A stretch of DNA of 64,000 bases from Hyphomicrobiales bacterium (GCA_900471485.1 UCEU01000026.1:1-64000), one strand, 5' to 3'. Numbered from the stretch's first letter, positions 54,395 through 63,256 are shown. Translations and numbers: made by a program. Notes: generated from the sequence alone by a model not told the origin.

Positions 54395-55567
54395 ATGACC
54401 GATTTCACGCTGTCGCGCCGCGGCTTTCTTGCTTCCGCCTGCTGCCTGGCGGCCGCGCCGATCTTCACGCCCGTCACCTTCGCGGCGATGCCCGGCGACA
54501 ACAGGTTCGTGACCATCGTGCTGCGCGGGGCGATGGACGGGCTGGCGCTGGTCCAACCCTATGGCGATGCCGGCTTCGCGGCCTTCCGGCCGACGCTGGC
54601 ACTGACGCCGGAGATCGGGCTCATCGATCTCGACGGGCATTTCGGGCTGCATCCCGATGCGGCCGGGCTGATGCCGCTGTGGAAGAGCCGGGAACTCGCC
54701 TTCGTGCAGGCGGTGTCGACGCCCTACCGCGACCAGCGCAGCCATTTCGACGGGCAGGACATGCTGGAATCGGGCGGCGGGCATGTGGCCGAGGAAAAGA
54801 CCGGCTGGCTCAACCGGGCGCTGGCCGTCATCCCGCGTTCCGACGCCCGCAAGGCGATCGACGTCAATACCTCGACGGAGCTGATCCTGACCGGGCCGAA
54901 CAATGTCGACGTCTGGGCGTCGGATTCCAATCTCGGGCCGGCGCGTGACGAGACGCAGTTCCTGACGCGGCTCTATGCCGGCGATCCCGCCTTCGCCAAG
55001 GCGATGGAGGAGGCGACGCGGGCAAACAGCGCCTCGATGGTGGCCGAACCCGGCGGGCCGCGCGGGCAGAAGGTGGCGGATGTCGCAGCCCTTGCGGGCA
55101 ACATGCTGAAGGGCGATTACCGGATCGCCAGCTTCTCGATCACCGGCTGGGACACGCATGTCGGCCAGGCCGGCCAGTTCAAGCGGCCGGTGCAGGACCT
55201 TGCGCAGGCGATCACCACGCTGAAGGCGACACTCGGGCCGGGGATCTGGTCGAAGACGGTGGTGCTCGCAATGACCGAATTCGGCCGCACTGTGCGCGAG
55301 AACGGTTCCGGCGGCACGGACCATGGCACGGGCGGCTGTGCGCTGCTTGCGGGCGGCGATATCAATGGCGGGCGGATGCTCGGCAGGTGGCCGGGGCTGA
55401 CCGAGGCTGCTCTGCTCGACGCGCGCGACCTCACTCCGACGGCGGATGTGCGCGAACTGGCGGCGGCCATGCTCTACCGCCAGTTCGACGTGAGCGCCGA
55501 GGACCTGACGGCGAAGATCTTTCCAGGCGTGAGCTTCGACAAGGGGTCACAGTTCCTGCGGGCGTGA
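54395..55567 (+). CDS. DUF1501 protein with Tat signal
   Basis: A 390-residue protein with a twin-arginine signal (LSRRGFLASACCLAAAPIF, residues 5-23) followed by an alkaline-phosphatase/sulfatase-like DUF1501 domain, seen in RGAMDGLALVQPYGD, SHFDGQDMLESGG, DTHVGQAGQFKRPVQDLAQAI and AMTEFGRTVRENGSGGTDHGTGG, the last containing the likely metal-binding Asp-His. Export through Tat means it folds, probably with its metal, in the cytoplasm. It is co-operonic with the DUF1800 gene, ten bases upstream. Exact function unknown. Confidence 0.92.
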   Translation: MTDFTLSRRGFLASACCLAAAPIFTPVTFAAMPGDNRFVTIVLRGAMDGLALVQPYGDAGFAAFRPTLALTPEIGLIDLDGHFGLHPDAAGLMPLWKSRELAFVQAVSTPYRDQRSHFDGQDMLESGGGHVAEEKTGWLNRALAVIPRSDARKAIDVNTSTELILTGPNNVDVWASDSNLGPARDETQFLTRLYAGDPAFAKAMEEATRANSASMVAEPGGPRGQKVADVAALAGNMLKGDYRIASFSITGWDTHVGQAGQFKRPVQDLAQAITTLKATLGPGIWSKTVVLAMTEFGRTVRENGSGGTDHGTGGCALLAGGDINGGRMLGRWPGLTEAALLDARDLTPTADVRELAAAMLYRQFDVSAEDLTAKIFPGVSFDKGSQFLRA

Positions 55568-55582
55568 CGTCTGTTCGGGCGT

Positions 55583-55924
55583 TCAGCCTTCGACGAAGGC
55601 GCGCAGGCGGCCGAGCGCGTCCTCCCATTGGCGGGAAACGTTTTCGAGGTAGGCGCGCATCGTTTCGACCCGGTCGGGGCGGAAGCCGTAATGGCTCTCG
55701 CGGCCGACGCGGATGCTTTCGACGAGGCCGGCCTGCTGCAGGACGCCGAGATGCTTGGTGATCGCCTGGCGGGTGAGGTCGGTGCCGCCGGAGAGGCTGG
55801 CAATGGATCGCCGGCGGCCGTCGCTCAGCGTCGTCAGCAGCGACAGGCGGGTGGGATCGCCGAGTGCCGCGAAAAGGATGGCGGCGTCCCGCGCGCCGGG
55901 CAGGCCGGGATCAACGTTCGACAT
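55583..55924 (-). CDS. ArsR-family winged-helix regulator
   Basis: A 113-residue ArsR/SmtB-type repressor: LFAALGDPTRLSLLTTLSDG is the family N-terminal helix, followed by DLTRQAITKHLGVLQQAGLVESIRVGRES as recognition helix and wing. No metal-binding cysteine motif is present (no ELCVCDL), so it belongs to the metal-independent branch usually paired with an SRPBCC protein. It overlaps the end of the SRPBCC gene by 14 bases, so both are made from one message that starts within palindromic repeats upstream. Confidence 0.92.
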   Translation of the reverse strand: MSNVDPGLPGARDAAILFAALGDPTRLSLLTTLSDGRRRSIASLSGGTDLTRQAITKHLGVLQQAGLVESIRVGRESHYGFRPDRVETMRAYLENVSRQWEDALGRLRAFVEG

Positions 55925-56357
55925 GGGCCTTGATGTTCCTGATCTGCTCGGCCCAGCCGCCGTCGTTCATGCGGAAAGCCTCGGCGCGGCGATATTCGGA
56001 GACGTTGTCGAAGCCGGATTCGGTGATCGTCAGCCGGGTCCCTGATGTCGTCGGCTCCAGCCGGAATTCGACCAGCGTCGGGATCTCGGCGGAATAATCG
56101 GTATCGGGATCGACCGCATAGGGCTTCCAGGTGAAGGAAAACAGCGTCGGTTCCTCGATGCGCTTGATGGTGGCGGTCCAGCGGATATGTTCGTAGCCGG
56201 GATAGAGGATCTGCCCCGACGCCACTTCTCCGGCGACGAACGGCGCATCCAGCTTGATGCGGAACCATTCGCCGAACTCGCGGTAATCCGTGATGGCTTT
56301 CCAGACGCGGGCGACAGGGGCATTGAGCTCGATGGTCTTTTCGATGCGATCGGTCAT
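55911..56357 (-). CDS. SRPBCC/AHSA1-type protein paired with ArsR regulator
   Basis: A 148-residue START-like protein of the AHSA1/activator of Hsp90 ATPase type: RIEKTIELNAPVARVWKAITDYREFGEWF, SFTWKPYAVDPDTDYSAEIPTLVEFRLEP and FRMNDGGWAEQIRNIKAHVER. Such proteins bind small hydrophobic ligands; none can be named here. The ATG at 56357 follows GGAGG at eight bases. It is first in the SRPBCC-arsR operon, and its ribosome-binding site lies inside one of the two operator palindromes. Confidence 0.9.
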   Translation of the reverse strand: MTDRIEKTIELNAPVARVWKAITDYREFGEWFRIKLDAPFVAGEVASGQILYPGYEHIRWTATIKRIEEPTLFSFTWKPYAVDPDTDYSAEIPTLVEFRLEPTTSGTRLTITESGFDNVSEYRRAEAFRMNDGGWAEQIRNIKAHVER

Positions 56358-56360
56358 ATT

Positions 56361-56378
56361 GGCAACCTCCTGGTTGCC
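56361..56378. promoter_or_regulatory. Operator palindrome 1 of the ArsR-SRPBCC operon
   Basis: GGCAACC-TCCT-GGTTGCC is a perfect 18-bp palindrome with a four-base spacer, covering the ribosome-binding site of the SRPBCC gene. Confidence 0.75.
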
Positions 56379-56404
56379 TGTTTGTCGCATGGATCGACTT
56401 GATT

Positions 56405-56421
56405 GGCAACCGGGTGGTTGC
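56405..56421. promoter_or_regulatory. Operator palindrome 2 of the ArsR-SRPBCC operon
   Basis: GGCAACC-GGGT-GGTTGC repeats the GCAACC-N4-GGTTGC pattern of the site at 56361. The two centres are 44 bases apart, about four helical turns, so two repressor dimers could sit on one face of the DNA. Confidence 0.75.
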
Positions 56422-56795
56422 TGATTTCTTGGGCTATGTGAAACATCCAGCCGATGGCTTCATCGTGAGGTCTTACGGACCATTTGTTCCGGGAAGTCGT
56501 AGCAGTCCAGACGCGGTGCTGCGATGACCATTGAAGCGCCGGCCTGCCGATGTCGGCGGTCTCTGTGCCGTTGGTCTCTTCAGTCGCTGCGGCGACCGAT
56601 TTCGGAATGGGTCTGTAATATATGTTTTAATATATTTTCCGATTTTCATAGTTTGTTTCTGTAGCTGTTCCAAGGTTGTCTTTTTCTTATTTTGTGTCGT
56701 GCTGATTTTGTTTTATAATTTAGGATATTATTTTATATTTACTTTGTTGAAGGGTGGTGTTTCATATATGTGAAAATATAAACGTGGGGGACGTC
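56422..56795. other. Gene-free region with a very AT-rich tract
   Basis: 374 bases with no convincing gene. The first half is of ordinary composition; from about 56615 to 56790 the sequence is extremely AT-rich, with long T-runs and TATAT words, unlike the rest of the window. It ends just before the 2OG-oxygenase gene and probably holds its promoter. Confidence 0.55.
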
Positions 56796-57662
56796 ATGTC
56801 TGTTTTCTTTCCGATGGATCCGGAGACGCTTGCAATAACGCATCAGGAGGCCAAGCGGATCGGGAGTTCGGTCGCCGCCGACTACCAGTCCAAGACGCCT
56901 TATCCGTACATATGTATCGACGACTTTCTGCCTCCGGAAATACTGGAGCGCGTCCGCGAAGAGGCGCTTGCCATGGGCGACGCCGCACCCGAGTATGCCA
57001 GTGCGAACGAAAAGCTGAAGACATCGTTCAACCCCGACCGGATGCCGCCATATTCCAAGGCTGTGTTCTATGCGCTGAACTCGCGCCCGTTCATTCAGTT
57101 CCTGGAAAACATGTCGGGAATCAAGGGGCTGATCCCCGATCCTTATTACCAGGGCGGCGGGATCCACCGCACGAATACGACCGGTCACCTGGACATCCAT
57201 GCCGATTTCAATCACCACACCATCATGAATCTGGAGCGGCGGGTGAACCTGCTGATCTATCTCAATCCCGGCTGGAAGGACGAGTATGGCGGCGCCTTCG
57301 AGGTCTGGACCAACGACATGTCGGCAAAGGTTGCCGCATTCGCGCCAGTGATGAACCGCATGTGCGCGTTTTCGACCGGCGACGACACGATGCATGGCAA
57401 CCCGGAGCCGGTAAACCATCCGGCCGGAGATCCGCGTCTATCGATCGCGCTTTACTACTACACCGCCACTTGGGAAGATGGGCGGACGGCACAGTCCACG
57501 GTGTTCAAACGGCGACCCGGATCCGCCGACGCGCGAAGCAATGAAGCCACCATGCGCGTCGTCCGCGATTTCATTCCGCCGTTCCTGTACCGGAAATCGC
57601 GCAACCTGCTCATCAAGCTTCGGGGTGGGGGAGCCGGCAAGACGGGACCCGTCAATCAATGA
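56796..57662 (+). CDS. 2OG-Fe(II) oxygenase (prolyl 4-hydroxylase-like)
   Basis: A 288-residue non-haem iron oxygenase using 2-oxoglutarate. Iron ligands are His135 and Asp137 (HLDIHADFN) and His200 (DDTMHGNPEP); Arg214 in DPRLSIALYYYT should bind 2-oxoglutarate. The N-terminal block YPYICIDDFLPPEILERVREE is typical of bacterial relatives of prolyl hydroxylases and of the Tpa1/OGFOD1 type. The ATG at 56796 lies after GTGGGGGAC. The substrate is unknown; relatives occur in surface-polysaccharide loci. The C-terminal 50 residues are basic. It is preceded by the AT-rich tract and stands alone. Confidence 0.88.
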   Translation: MSVFFPMDPETLAITHQEAKRIGSSVAADYQSKTPYPYICIDDFLPPEILERVREEALAMGDAAPEYASANEKLKTSFNPDRMPPYSKAVFYALNSRPFIQFLENMSGIKGLIPDPYYQGGGIHRTNTTGHLDIHADFNHHTIMNLERRVNLLIYLNPGWKDEYGGAFEVWTNDMSAKVAAFAPVMNRMCAFSTGDDTMHGNPEPVNHPAGDPRLSIALYYYTATWEDGRTAQSTVFKRRPGSADARSNEATMRVVRDFIPPFLYRKSRNLLIKLRGGGAGKTGPVNQ

Positions 57663-57725
57663 TGAAAGCGCCGGTCTTCGCTAGATGCCAAGTGGTGGCA
57701 GGCGGAAACCGGCGGTGCGGCGACG

Positions 57726-58112
57726 CTACTCAGCCGGAACCGGTGTCGGCTGGCCCGTCTCGTCGAGAGCGACCATGATGAAGGTGCCGGCGGTTACTCG
57801 CTCCATCTTGTTGTAGCGGGCGCGGGTGGCCCATGCTTCGACGCTGAGGGTGATCGAGGTGCGGCCGACGCGCTCGATCTCGGTATAGATCGAGAGGGTG
57901 TCGCCGATCTTCACCGGCAGGGCAAAGGCCATCTCCTTGACGGCGGCGGTGACGACGCGGCCCTTGGCACGCTCGGCGGCCGAGATTCCCGAGGCAAGGT
58001 CCATCTGCGCCATGACCCAGCCGCCGAAGATATCGCCGGCCGGATTGGCGTCGGCGGGCATCGCCATGGTGCGTAGCGTCAGCGTGCCCTTCGGTTTGGC
58101 ATCTTCGGTCAT
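57726..58112 (-). CDS. Acyl-CoA thioesterase (hot-dog fold, YciA-like)
   Basis: A 128-residue single hot-dog-domain thioesterase that should hydrolyse acyl-CoA to free acid and CoA. It matches the YciA/BFIT branch: LRTMAMPADANPAGDIFGGWVMAQMDLASGISAAERAKGRVVTAAVKEMAF, with the Asn/Asp of DANPAGDIFGG at the active site. ATG 58112 gives the normal N-terminus, so the open frame to 58202 is discounted. It stands between the oxygenase and the broken cyclase gene. Confidence 0.9.
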   Translation of the reverse strand: MTEDAKPKGTLTLRTMAMPADANPAGDIFGGWVMAQMDLASGISAAERAKGRVVTAAVKEMAFALPVKIGDTLSIYTEIERVGRTSITLSVEAWATRARYNKMERVTAGTFIMVALDETGQPTPVPAE

Positions 58113-58227
58113 GGGATCTCCTGTTTGGGGCGACGGCGTCGCGATTCCGGGCAAGGGTAGCGTATCGGGGCACAATGCGAAATTGGCTTGATCATTCTGC
58201 ACTGCCCATAGCGGTTGCCGGGCGGTG

Positions 58228-59002
58228 TCACCGATCGGTGAGGACGTTGGCCTCGACTGGTTGCTCTATGCCCTTGAGTTGAAGGCTGCGGGTTTGACTG
58301 CCGGTCATCAGATCGGGGGCGCGGGCGGCCGTTACGGGCGAGATCAGGATCTCGCCGATAGCGGCCTGGGATTCCAGCCGTGCCGCGAGATTCACGGCGC
58401 CGCCGATGGCGGTGAAGTCGCTACGGAAGCTCGAGAATTCGCCGATCTCCACATCGCCGGTGTGGATGCCGACGCCGACGCCAAGGACATGATCCGGCAG
58501 GTCGCCGAGATCTGATCGGAGATTCTCCAAGGCCGCGCTGCAGTGCTCCTGGATATCCCGCGCCGCCAGGATCGCGGCGCTCGCATGGGCGTCGATCTTG
58601 ATCGGGAAGTTGAATATCGCCATCAGCCCGTCGCCCATCTGCTTGTTGACGATACCGTCATGCGCCCAGATCGCTTCGGCGCAGCGGTCATGAAAAGTGC
58701 TGACGACCTCGCTCAGCCGGATCGGATCCATGCGCTCTGACAGGAGGGTAAAGCCCCCTGATGTCGGCGAAGAGAATGGTGGCATTGGCCGTGACGTGGT
58801 TCTTCTGCTTCACATAGCGAAAGGCGCGTTCGCAGATGGTGCAGATATTGGGGTTCATCTTGCTGCGGGTAATCCCGAAGGCGCGGAACGGCAGCGCGAG
58901 TGGCCCGCGGATCGGGATCGGCACATGCATCTGGTCCCAGCAGCCGAGGCAGATGCTGGTATTGCCGTGGCTCCGCAGCGTCATGGGGTCGATGCTTGTC
59001 AT
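58228..59002 (-). pseudogene. Class III adenylate cyclase, broken by a one-base frameshift
   Basis: Read as one gene, the product would be about 257 residues: an N-terminal part with two Cys pairs (CLGCW and CTICERAF, a possible zinc ribbon) and a class III cyclase domain with ILFADIRG, QMGDGLMAIFNFP and VGIHTGDVEIGEF. The frame changes at a run of five C on the plus strand (58754-58758; G on the coding strand): the upstream frame gives ADIRGLYPPV, whereas removal of one G gives ADIRGFTLLSERMDP, the expected sequence. The start is ATG 59002. It is either a pseudogene, a slippage product or a sequencing error; all other motifs look intact. Confidence 0.85.
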
Positions 59003-59351
59003 GCGCCTCTGTCCGTTCGCGCGAGAAGAGCGTAAATCCGCGGAAGCAGAATGCTCCGCTATTCGCGCTGGTTTTGCAACTGCCGAGAACGGCGCGATGC
59101 TGGATGCGCGCCGGCGATCAGGCCGGGCGCGATCGAGCACATAGAACCTTAGTCGCATGCGTGGATCGAAACGCGGTTTATTTTTGTTGCAGGAAAATCG
59201 ATGTTCTCCAACATCTTAGGTCGGGTTTCGGCTGATGCTCAGCGCGCCCTGACGTTGCGTTATGTGAGGACTCTCTAAACGAGCTTCACTGTCCGGTAAG
59301 GGTGACATAGCAGAATTTGACTATAAGCAAATTCTGAACTTCCGGGGACTC
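59003..59351. other. Divergent intergenic region before the chemotaxis receptor
   Basis: 349 bases with no convincing gene between the broken cyclase and the MCP gene. It should hold both divergent promoters. The only clear structure is an inverted repeat just upstream of the MCP start, listed separately. Confidence 0.5.
59311..59336. promoter_or_regulatory. Perfect inverted repeat upstream of the MCP gene
   Basis: CAGAATTTG (59311-59319) and CAAATTCTG (59328-59336) form a perfect 9-bp inverted repeat with an 8-base spacer, ending 15 bases before the MCP start codon. It could be a regulator's operator or a leader hairpin affecting translation; an intrinsic terminator is unlikely because no T-run follows. 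Confidence 0.55.
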
Positions 59352-61172
59352 ATGCGCAACGTCAAGATTTCCACGCGTCTCTATGCCCTGGTGGGCATGG
59401 CGCTCGCCATTCTGGTGCTTACCGTCACCTTCTTCCTCAACTACTCCCACGCCAACCTCGTGAACGAGCGCAAGGCCGGGCTGGCGCAGATGGACGCGAC
59501 GGCAATCGCGATCTTCGACAAATACTACAAGCTGGAGCAATCGGGCGCGATGAGCCGGGAACAGGCGCAGGCCGCCGCCAAGGAGGTGATCGCCGCGATG
59601 CGCTACGGCGGAAACGGCTACTTCTGGATCAACGACATGCATCCGACGATGATCATGCATCCGATCAAGCCGGAGTTGAACGGGACGGATCTGTCGCAGA
59701 ACAAGGATCCGAACGGCAAGTTCATCTTCGTCGAATTCGCCAATACGGTGAAGAAGAGCGGTGAGGGGTTCGTCGACTACTACTGGCCGAAGCCGGGTGC
59801 GGCCGAACCGGTGCTGAAATACTCGCATGTGATCGGCTTCCAGCCCTGGGGCTGGGTCGTGGGAACCGGCGTCTATGCCGACGATCTCGCGACACTCTAT
59901 CGCCGCAACGCGCTGTGGGCCGCTGCCGTCTGTCTCCTCGGCGCCATCGCGATCGCCACGGTCGCCTTTGCCATCGTGCGGAGCGTCACATCGCCGATCG
60001 CCCGCCTGAAGGGTGCAATGAACGCGATCGCCGACGAAGACCACACCGTTGCCATATCCGACCACGACCGCCGCGACGAAATCGGCCAGATGGCGAAGGC
60101 GCTGCTGGTGCTGCGCGATTCCGTGCATGATCGCGTCGTCATGCGGGATCGTGAGAGCGAGCAGCAGCGGTTGATCGACCAGGAGCGTCGCGGCAACGAG
60201 GCAAACCTGAAGTCGTCGGCCGATCGCCAGGCTCTCGCGATCCAGTCGCTCGGTGCGGGCCTGGAAAAACTCGCCGCCGGCGATCTGACGGTTTCGATAG
60301 GCGATATCGGGGCGGAATACGCCAAGCTTCGGGCCGACTTCAATACGGCCGTCGATGCGCTGAACGGTGTCATCCAGGCGATCGCCGAATCCAGCCGCGT
60401 GGTCAACGACAGCGCTAGCAACATCAGCGAGGCGACGAACAATCTTTCGAGGCGCACGGAACAACAGGCGGCTGCGCTGGAGGAGACGGCGGCGGCGCTC
60501 GACGAGATCACCGCGACGGTCAGGACCGCGTCGGAGCGTGCGATCGAGGCGCGGGAGATGGTGGCCGAGACCAAGGCAAGCACCGGAAAATCAGGTGAGA
60601 TCGTCCGCAATGCGGTGGCCGCGATGAACCGCATCGAGGATTCTTCAAGCCGTATCGGGCAGATCATCGGGGTGATCGACGAGATTGCGTTCCAGACCAA
60701 CCTTCTGGCGCTGAACGCGGGGGTCGAAGCCGCTCGCGCCGGCGAGGCTGGGCGTGGGTTTGCCGTGGTGGCGCAGGAGGTGCGCGAACTGGCGCAGCGC
60801 TCGGCCAATGCCGCCAAGGAGATCAAGACGCTGATCAGCAATTCCGCCACCGAAGTCGGTACCGGCGTGACGCTGGTGCGCTCGACTGGGGACGCGCTGG
60901 TCGAGATCGAGGAACTGGTGAACCGGGTGAACGCGCATGTCGGCTCAATCGCTACCGCCGCGCGCGAACAGGCGACCGGCCTGCACGAGATCAATACGTC
61001 GGTCAATCACATGGACCAGATGACCCAGCAGAACGCCGCGATGGTGGAAGAGACGACCGCAGCGAGCCAGACCCTTGCGGAGGAAAGCACGCAACTAAGC
61101 AGTCTGCTTGCCAATTTCCGCCTGCGCGCGCAGCAGAGCGCTGGAGCGCAGCGGTTCGGCAAGGCGGCCTGA
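59352..61172 (+). CDS. Methyl-accepting chemotaxis protein
   Basis: Transmembrane chemoreceptor of 606 residues. TM1 lies at about 11-30; a single-Cache (sCache_2) sensor domain occupies about 35-185, recognisable from [29 protein letters not shown] and [16 protein letters not shown]2 at about 187-212 leads to a HAMP domain. The signalling domain includes the hairpin tip [47 protein letters not shown] and the tail [14 protein letters not shown]. There is no C-terminal CheR pentapeptide. sCache_2 receptors often sense small carboxylates, but the ligand is not known. Confidence 0.96.
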   Translation: MRNVKISTRLYALVGMALAILVLTVTFFLNYSHANLVNERKAGLAQMDATAIAIFDKYYKLEQSGAMSREQAQAAAKEVIAAMRYGGNGYFWINDMHPTMIMHPIKPELNGTDLSQNKDPNGKFIFVEFANTVKKSGEGFVDYYWPKPGAAEPVLKYSHVIGFQPWGWVVGTGVYADDLATLYRRNALWAAAVCLLGAIAIATVAFAIVRSVTSPIARLKGAMNAIADEDHTVAISDHDRRDEIGQMAKALLVLRDSVHDRVVMRDRESEQQRLIDQERRGNEANLKSSADRQALAIQSLGAGLEKLAAGDLTVSIGDIGAEYAKLRADFNTAVDALNGVIQAIAESSRVVNDSASNISEATNNLSRRTEQQAAALEETAAALDEITATVRTASERAIEAREMVAETKASTGKSGEIVRNAVAAMNRIEDSSSRIGQIIGVIDEIAFQTNLLALNAGVEAARAGEAGRGFAVVAQEVRELAQRSANAAKEIKTLISNSATEVGTGVTLVRSTGDALVEIEELVNRVNAHVGSIATAAREQATGLHEINTSVNHMDQMTQQNAAMVEETTAASQTLAEESTQLSSLLANFRLRAQQSAGAQRFGKAA

Positions 61173-61182
61173 TCGCTACCAG

Positions 61183-61219
61183 TTCCACTGCGGTATGGCT
61201 GCAACCGGCCGCAGTGGAA
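61183..61219 (+). terminator. Hairpin after the MCP gene
   Basis: TTCCACTGCGG (61183-61193) and CCGCAGTGGAA (61209-61219) form a perfect 11-bp stem with a 15-base loop, beginning 10 bases after the stop. No T-run follows, so it may protect the transcript end rather than terminate by itself. Confidence 0.6.
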
Positions 61220-61290
61220 ATACAAGTCACGCTTGAATTATCAGCTTCCGGGCGTAGAGTGACGGCAGGCTGTTCAAACGGGGACTTTGA

Positions 61291-62127
61291 ATGGGAGAGG
61301 GGAAATCCGGCCGGCATCATGCGTGTCTGGCCGTGGCGTTCGTGCTGACGGCGCTTTCGATGACAACGGTCGCAGCTGCGGCCGATTTCGACAACCAGCG
61401 GATGGCGCCGGAGCGGGAATGGGCGGTGATCGTCAGTCCCTATGCCTGGGCGGCATCGCTGAAGGGCAAGGGGTCGCTCGCCGGCTTCGATACCGATGTC
61501 GACGTGCCATTCTCCGACATCTTCGATCATCTCGACTTCGTGGCCATGGGCAATGTCGAGATCACCAACGGCACATGGGGCGTCTACTTCGACGGTCAAT
61601 ATGTCGAAACCAGCCAGGACGAACGGGCACTGGCGCAGGAGATCGGCATAGGGATCAAGACGACGACGCTTTCGGCGGGCGGCTTCTTCAAGGCTTACGA
61701 GGCACCGCTCGGCGGCGACACGGTGTTCGGCAAGCCGCGGACGGTGTCGATCGAGCCGACGGCGGGCGTGCGGTGGACCAAGCTGCAGGCGGAAGCCGAG
61801 GTGGCGGCCTTCGGGCTCAGGACCAAGAAAAGCGCCAACTGGACAGATCCCTTCATCGGTCTTCGCGTCAATGCCGACCTCACGGATCGCTGGAATCTGT
61901 TTGCCGAGACCGATGTCGGCGGCTTCGGCCTGGGGTCTAAGATCAGCGTCAACGCGCAGGCCTATCTCGGCTACCGCATGACGATGTTCGGCCATCCTAC
62001 CATTTTACGGGCCGGCTACCGGCTGCTCTACCAGGACTACGAGAGCGACGATTTCACCGGCGCGAACAAGTTCCGTTGGGATGTCAGCCAGCATGGACCG
62101 GCCATCGGCTTTTCCATGCGGTTCTAA
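61291..62127 (+). CDS. Outer-membrane beta-barrel-like protein
   Basis: A 278-residue exported protein with a signal peptide (about 1-31, ending TVAAAADFD) and a long series of short amphipathic strands with aromatic ends (YAWAASLKG, GVYFDGQYVETS, FIGLRVNADLTDRWNLFAETDVGGFGLG), closing with a C-terminal Phe (GFSMRF), as in outer-membrane barrels. No ligand can be named. It is 18 bases upstream of the penicillin-acylase-like gene and probably transcribed with it. Confidence 0.75.
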   Translation: MGEGKSGRHHACLAVAFVLTALSMTTVAAAADFDNQRMAPEREWAVIVSPYAWAASLKGKGSLAGFDTDVDVPFSDIFDHLDFVAMGNVEITNGTWGVYFDGQYVETSQDERALAQEIGIGIKTTTLSAGGFFKAYEAPLGGDTVFGKPRTVSIEPTAGVRWTKLQAEAEVAAFGLRTKKSANWTDPFIGLRVNADLTDRWNLFAETDVGGFGLGSKISVNAQAYLGYRMTMFGHPTILRAGYRLLYQDYESDDFTGANKFRWDVSQHGPAIGFSMRF

Positions 62128-62145
62128 TTCACGATCGGAGTTGCC

Positions 62146-63222
62146 ATGTTCTTCGCCCGGAAATCCGCTGCCCGCTCCCTCGTCACGCTGCTGGCGGGTT
62201 CGTTCCTGCTTCTCGGCCAGGTGGCTGCGGACGCCTGCACGCGGCTGGTCTATCTCGGGCCTGACGGCAACGTCATCACGGCGCGCTCCATGGACTGGAA
62301 GAGCGACATCACCACCAACCTCTATGTGCTGCCGCGCGGGATGAAACGCAGCGGCGAGGCGGGGCCGAACTCCATCGAGTGGACGTCGAAATACGGCAGC
62401 CTGGTCGCGACCGGCTATGACGTCTCGACCACCGACGGGGTCAACGAGAAGGGCCTGAACGCCAACCTGCTGTGGCTGGTGGAGTCCGAATATCCGGCCT
62501 TCGGCAAGGCGAGCAAGCCGGGGCTGACGATCGCCGCCTGGGCGCAATATGTGCTCGACAATTTCGCGACGGTGAAGGAGGCGGTCGATGCGCTCGAGAG
62601 CGAACCCTTCACCATCGTTACCGACAACGTGCCGGGCGAAAACCGGCTGACGACGGTGCATCTGTCGATATCGGACGCCACGGGCGACAGCGCGATCATC
62701 GAATATATCGCCGGCAAGCAGGTGATCCATCACGACCGCGCCTATCAGGTCATGACCAATTCGCCGACCTTCGACCAGCAGCTGGCGCTCAACGCCTACT
62801 GGAAGCAGATCGGCGGCACGGTGATGCTGCCGGGCACCAACAGGGCCGCGGATCGTTTCGCGCGTGCATCCTTCTATGTCAACGCCATCCCCAAGGACGA
62901 GGATCCGAACCGAGCGCTTGCCAGCGTCTTCAGCGTCATCCGGAACGCATCGGTTCCCTATGGGCTGAACACGGCCGACGAGCCGAACATCTCCTCGACC
63001 CGCTGGCGCACGGTGTTCGATCACAAGCGCAAGCTCTATTTCTTCGAGTCGGCGCTGACGCCGAACACCTTCTGGGTGGACCTGAAGAAGATCGACTTTT
63101 CCAAGGAGGGCGGCAAGGTGAAGCGGCTCGATCTCGGCGAGAGCCAGGACCACACCTATTCCGGCGATGCCACCGGCCAGTTCAAGGACGCCAAGCCATT
63201 CATATTCCTCGGCCTGCACTAG
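62146..63222 (+). CDS. Secreted linear-amide C-N hydrolase (penicillin V acylase/choloylglycine hydrolase family)
   Basis: Ntn-hydrolase of 358 residues with a signal peptide (about 1-30, ending QVAADA). The mature protein begins with Cys31 (CTRLVYLG), the N-terminal nucleophile of the family; further conserved residues lie in ITARSMDWKSDITTNLYVLPRG, TDGVNEKGLNANLLWL and VMTNSPTFDQQL (the Asn of the oxyanion hole). Gram-negative members cleave penicillin V and long-chain acyl-homoserine lactones, so quorum-signal degradation in the periplasm is a reasonable guess. The ATG follows GGAG. It is preceded by the barrel-protein gene. Confidence 0.92.
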   Translation: MFFARKSAARSLVTLLAGSFLLLGQVAADACTRLVYLGPDGNVITARSMDWKSDITTNLYVLPRGMKRSGEAGPNSIEWTSKYGSLVATGYDVSTTDGVNEKGLNANLLWLVESEYPAFGKASKPGLTIAAWAQYVLDNFATVKEAVDALESEPFTIVTDNVPGENRLTTVHLSISDATGDSAIIEYIAGKQVIHHDRAYQVMTNSPTFDQQLALNAYWKQIGGTVMLPGTNRAADRFARASFYVNAIPKDEDPNRALASVFSVIRNASVPYGLNTADEPNISSTRWRTVFDHKRKLYFFESALTPNTFWVDLKKIDFSKEGGKVKRLDLGESQDHTYSGDATGQFKDAKPFIFLGLH

Positions 63223-63256
63223 AGTCTCCTACAAGTGGGATGAACGGAGGACGCCG

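Noticed and set aside
56473-56673. A 66-codon minus-strand open frame in the AT-rich region
   Set aside because: No ribosome-binding site, no motif, and it spans the composition change.
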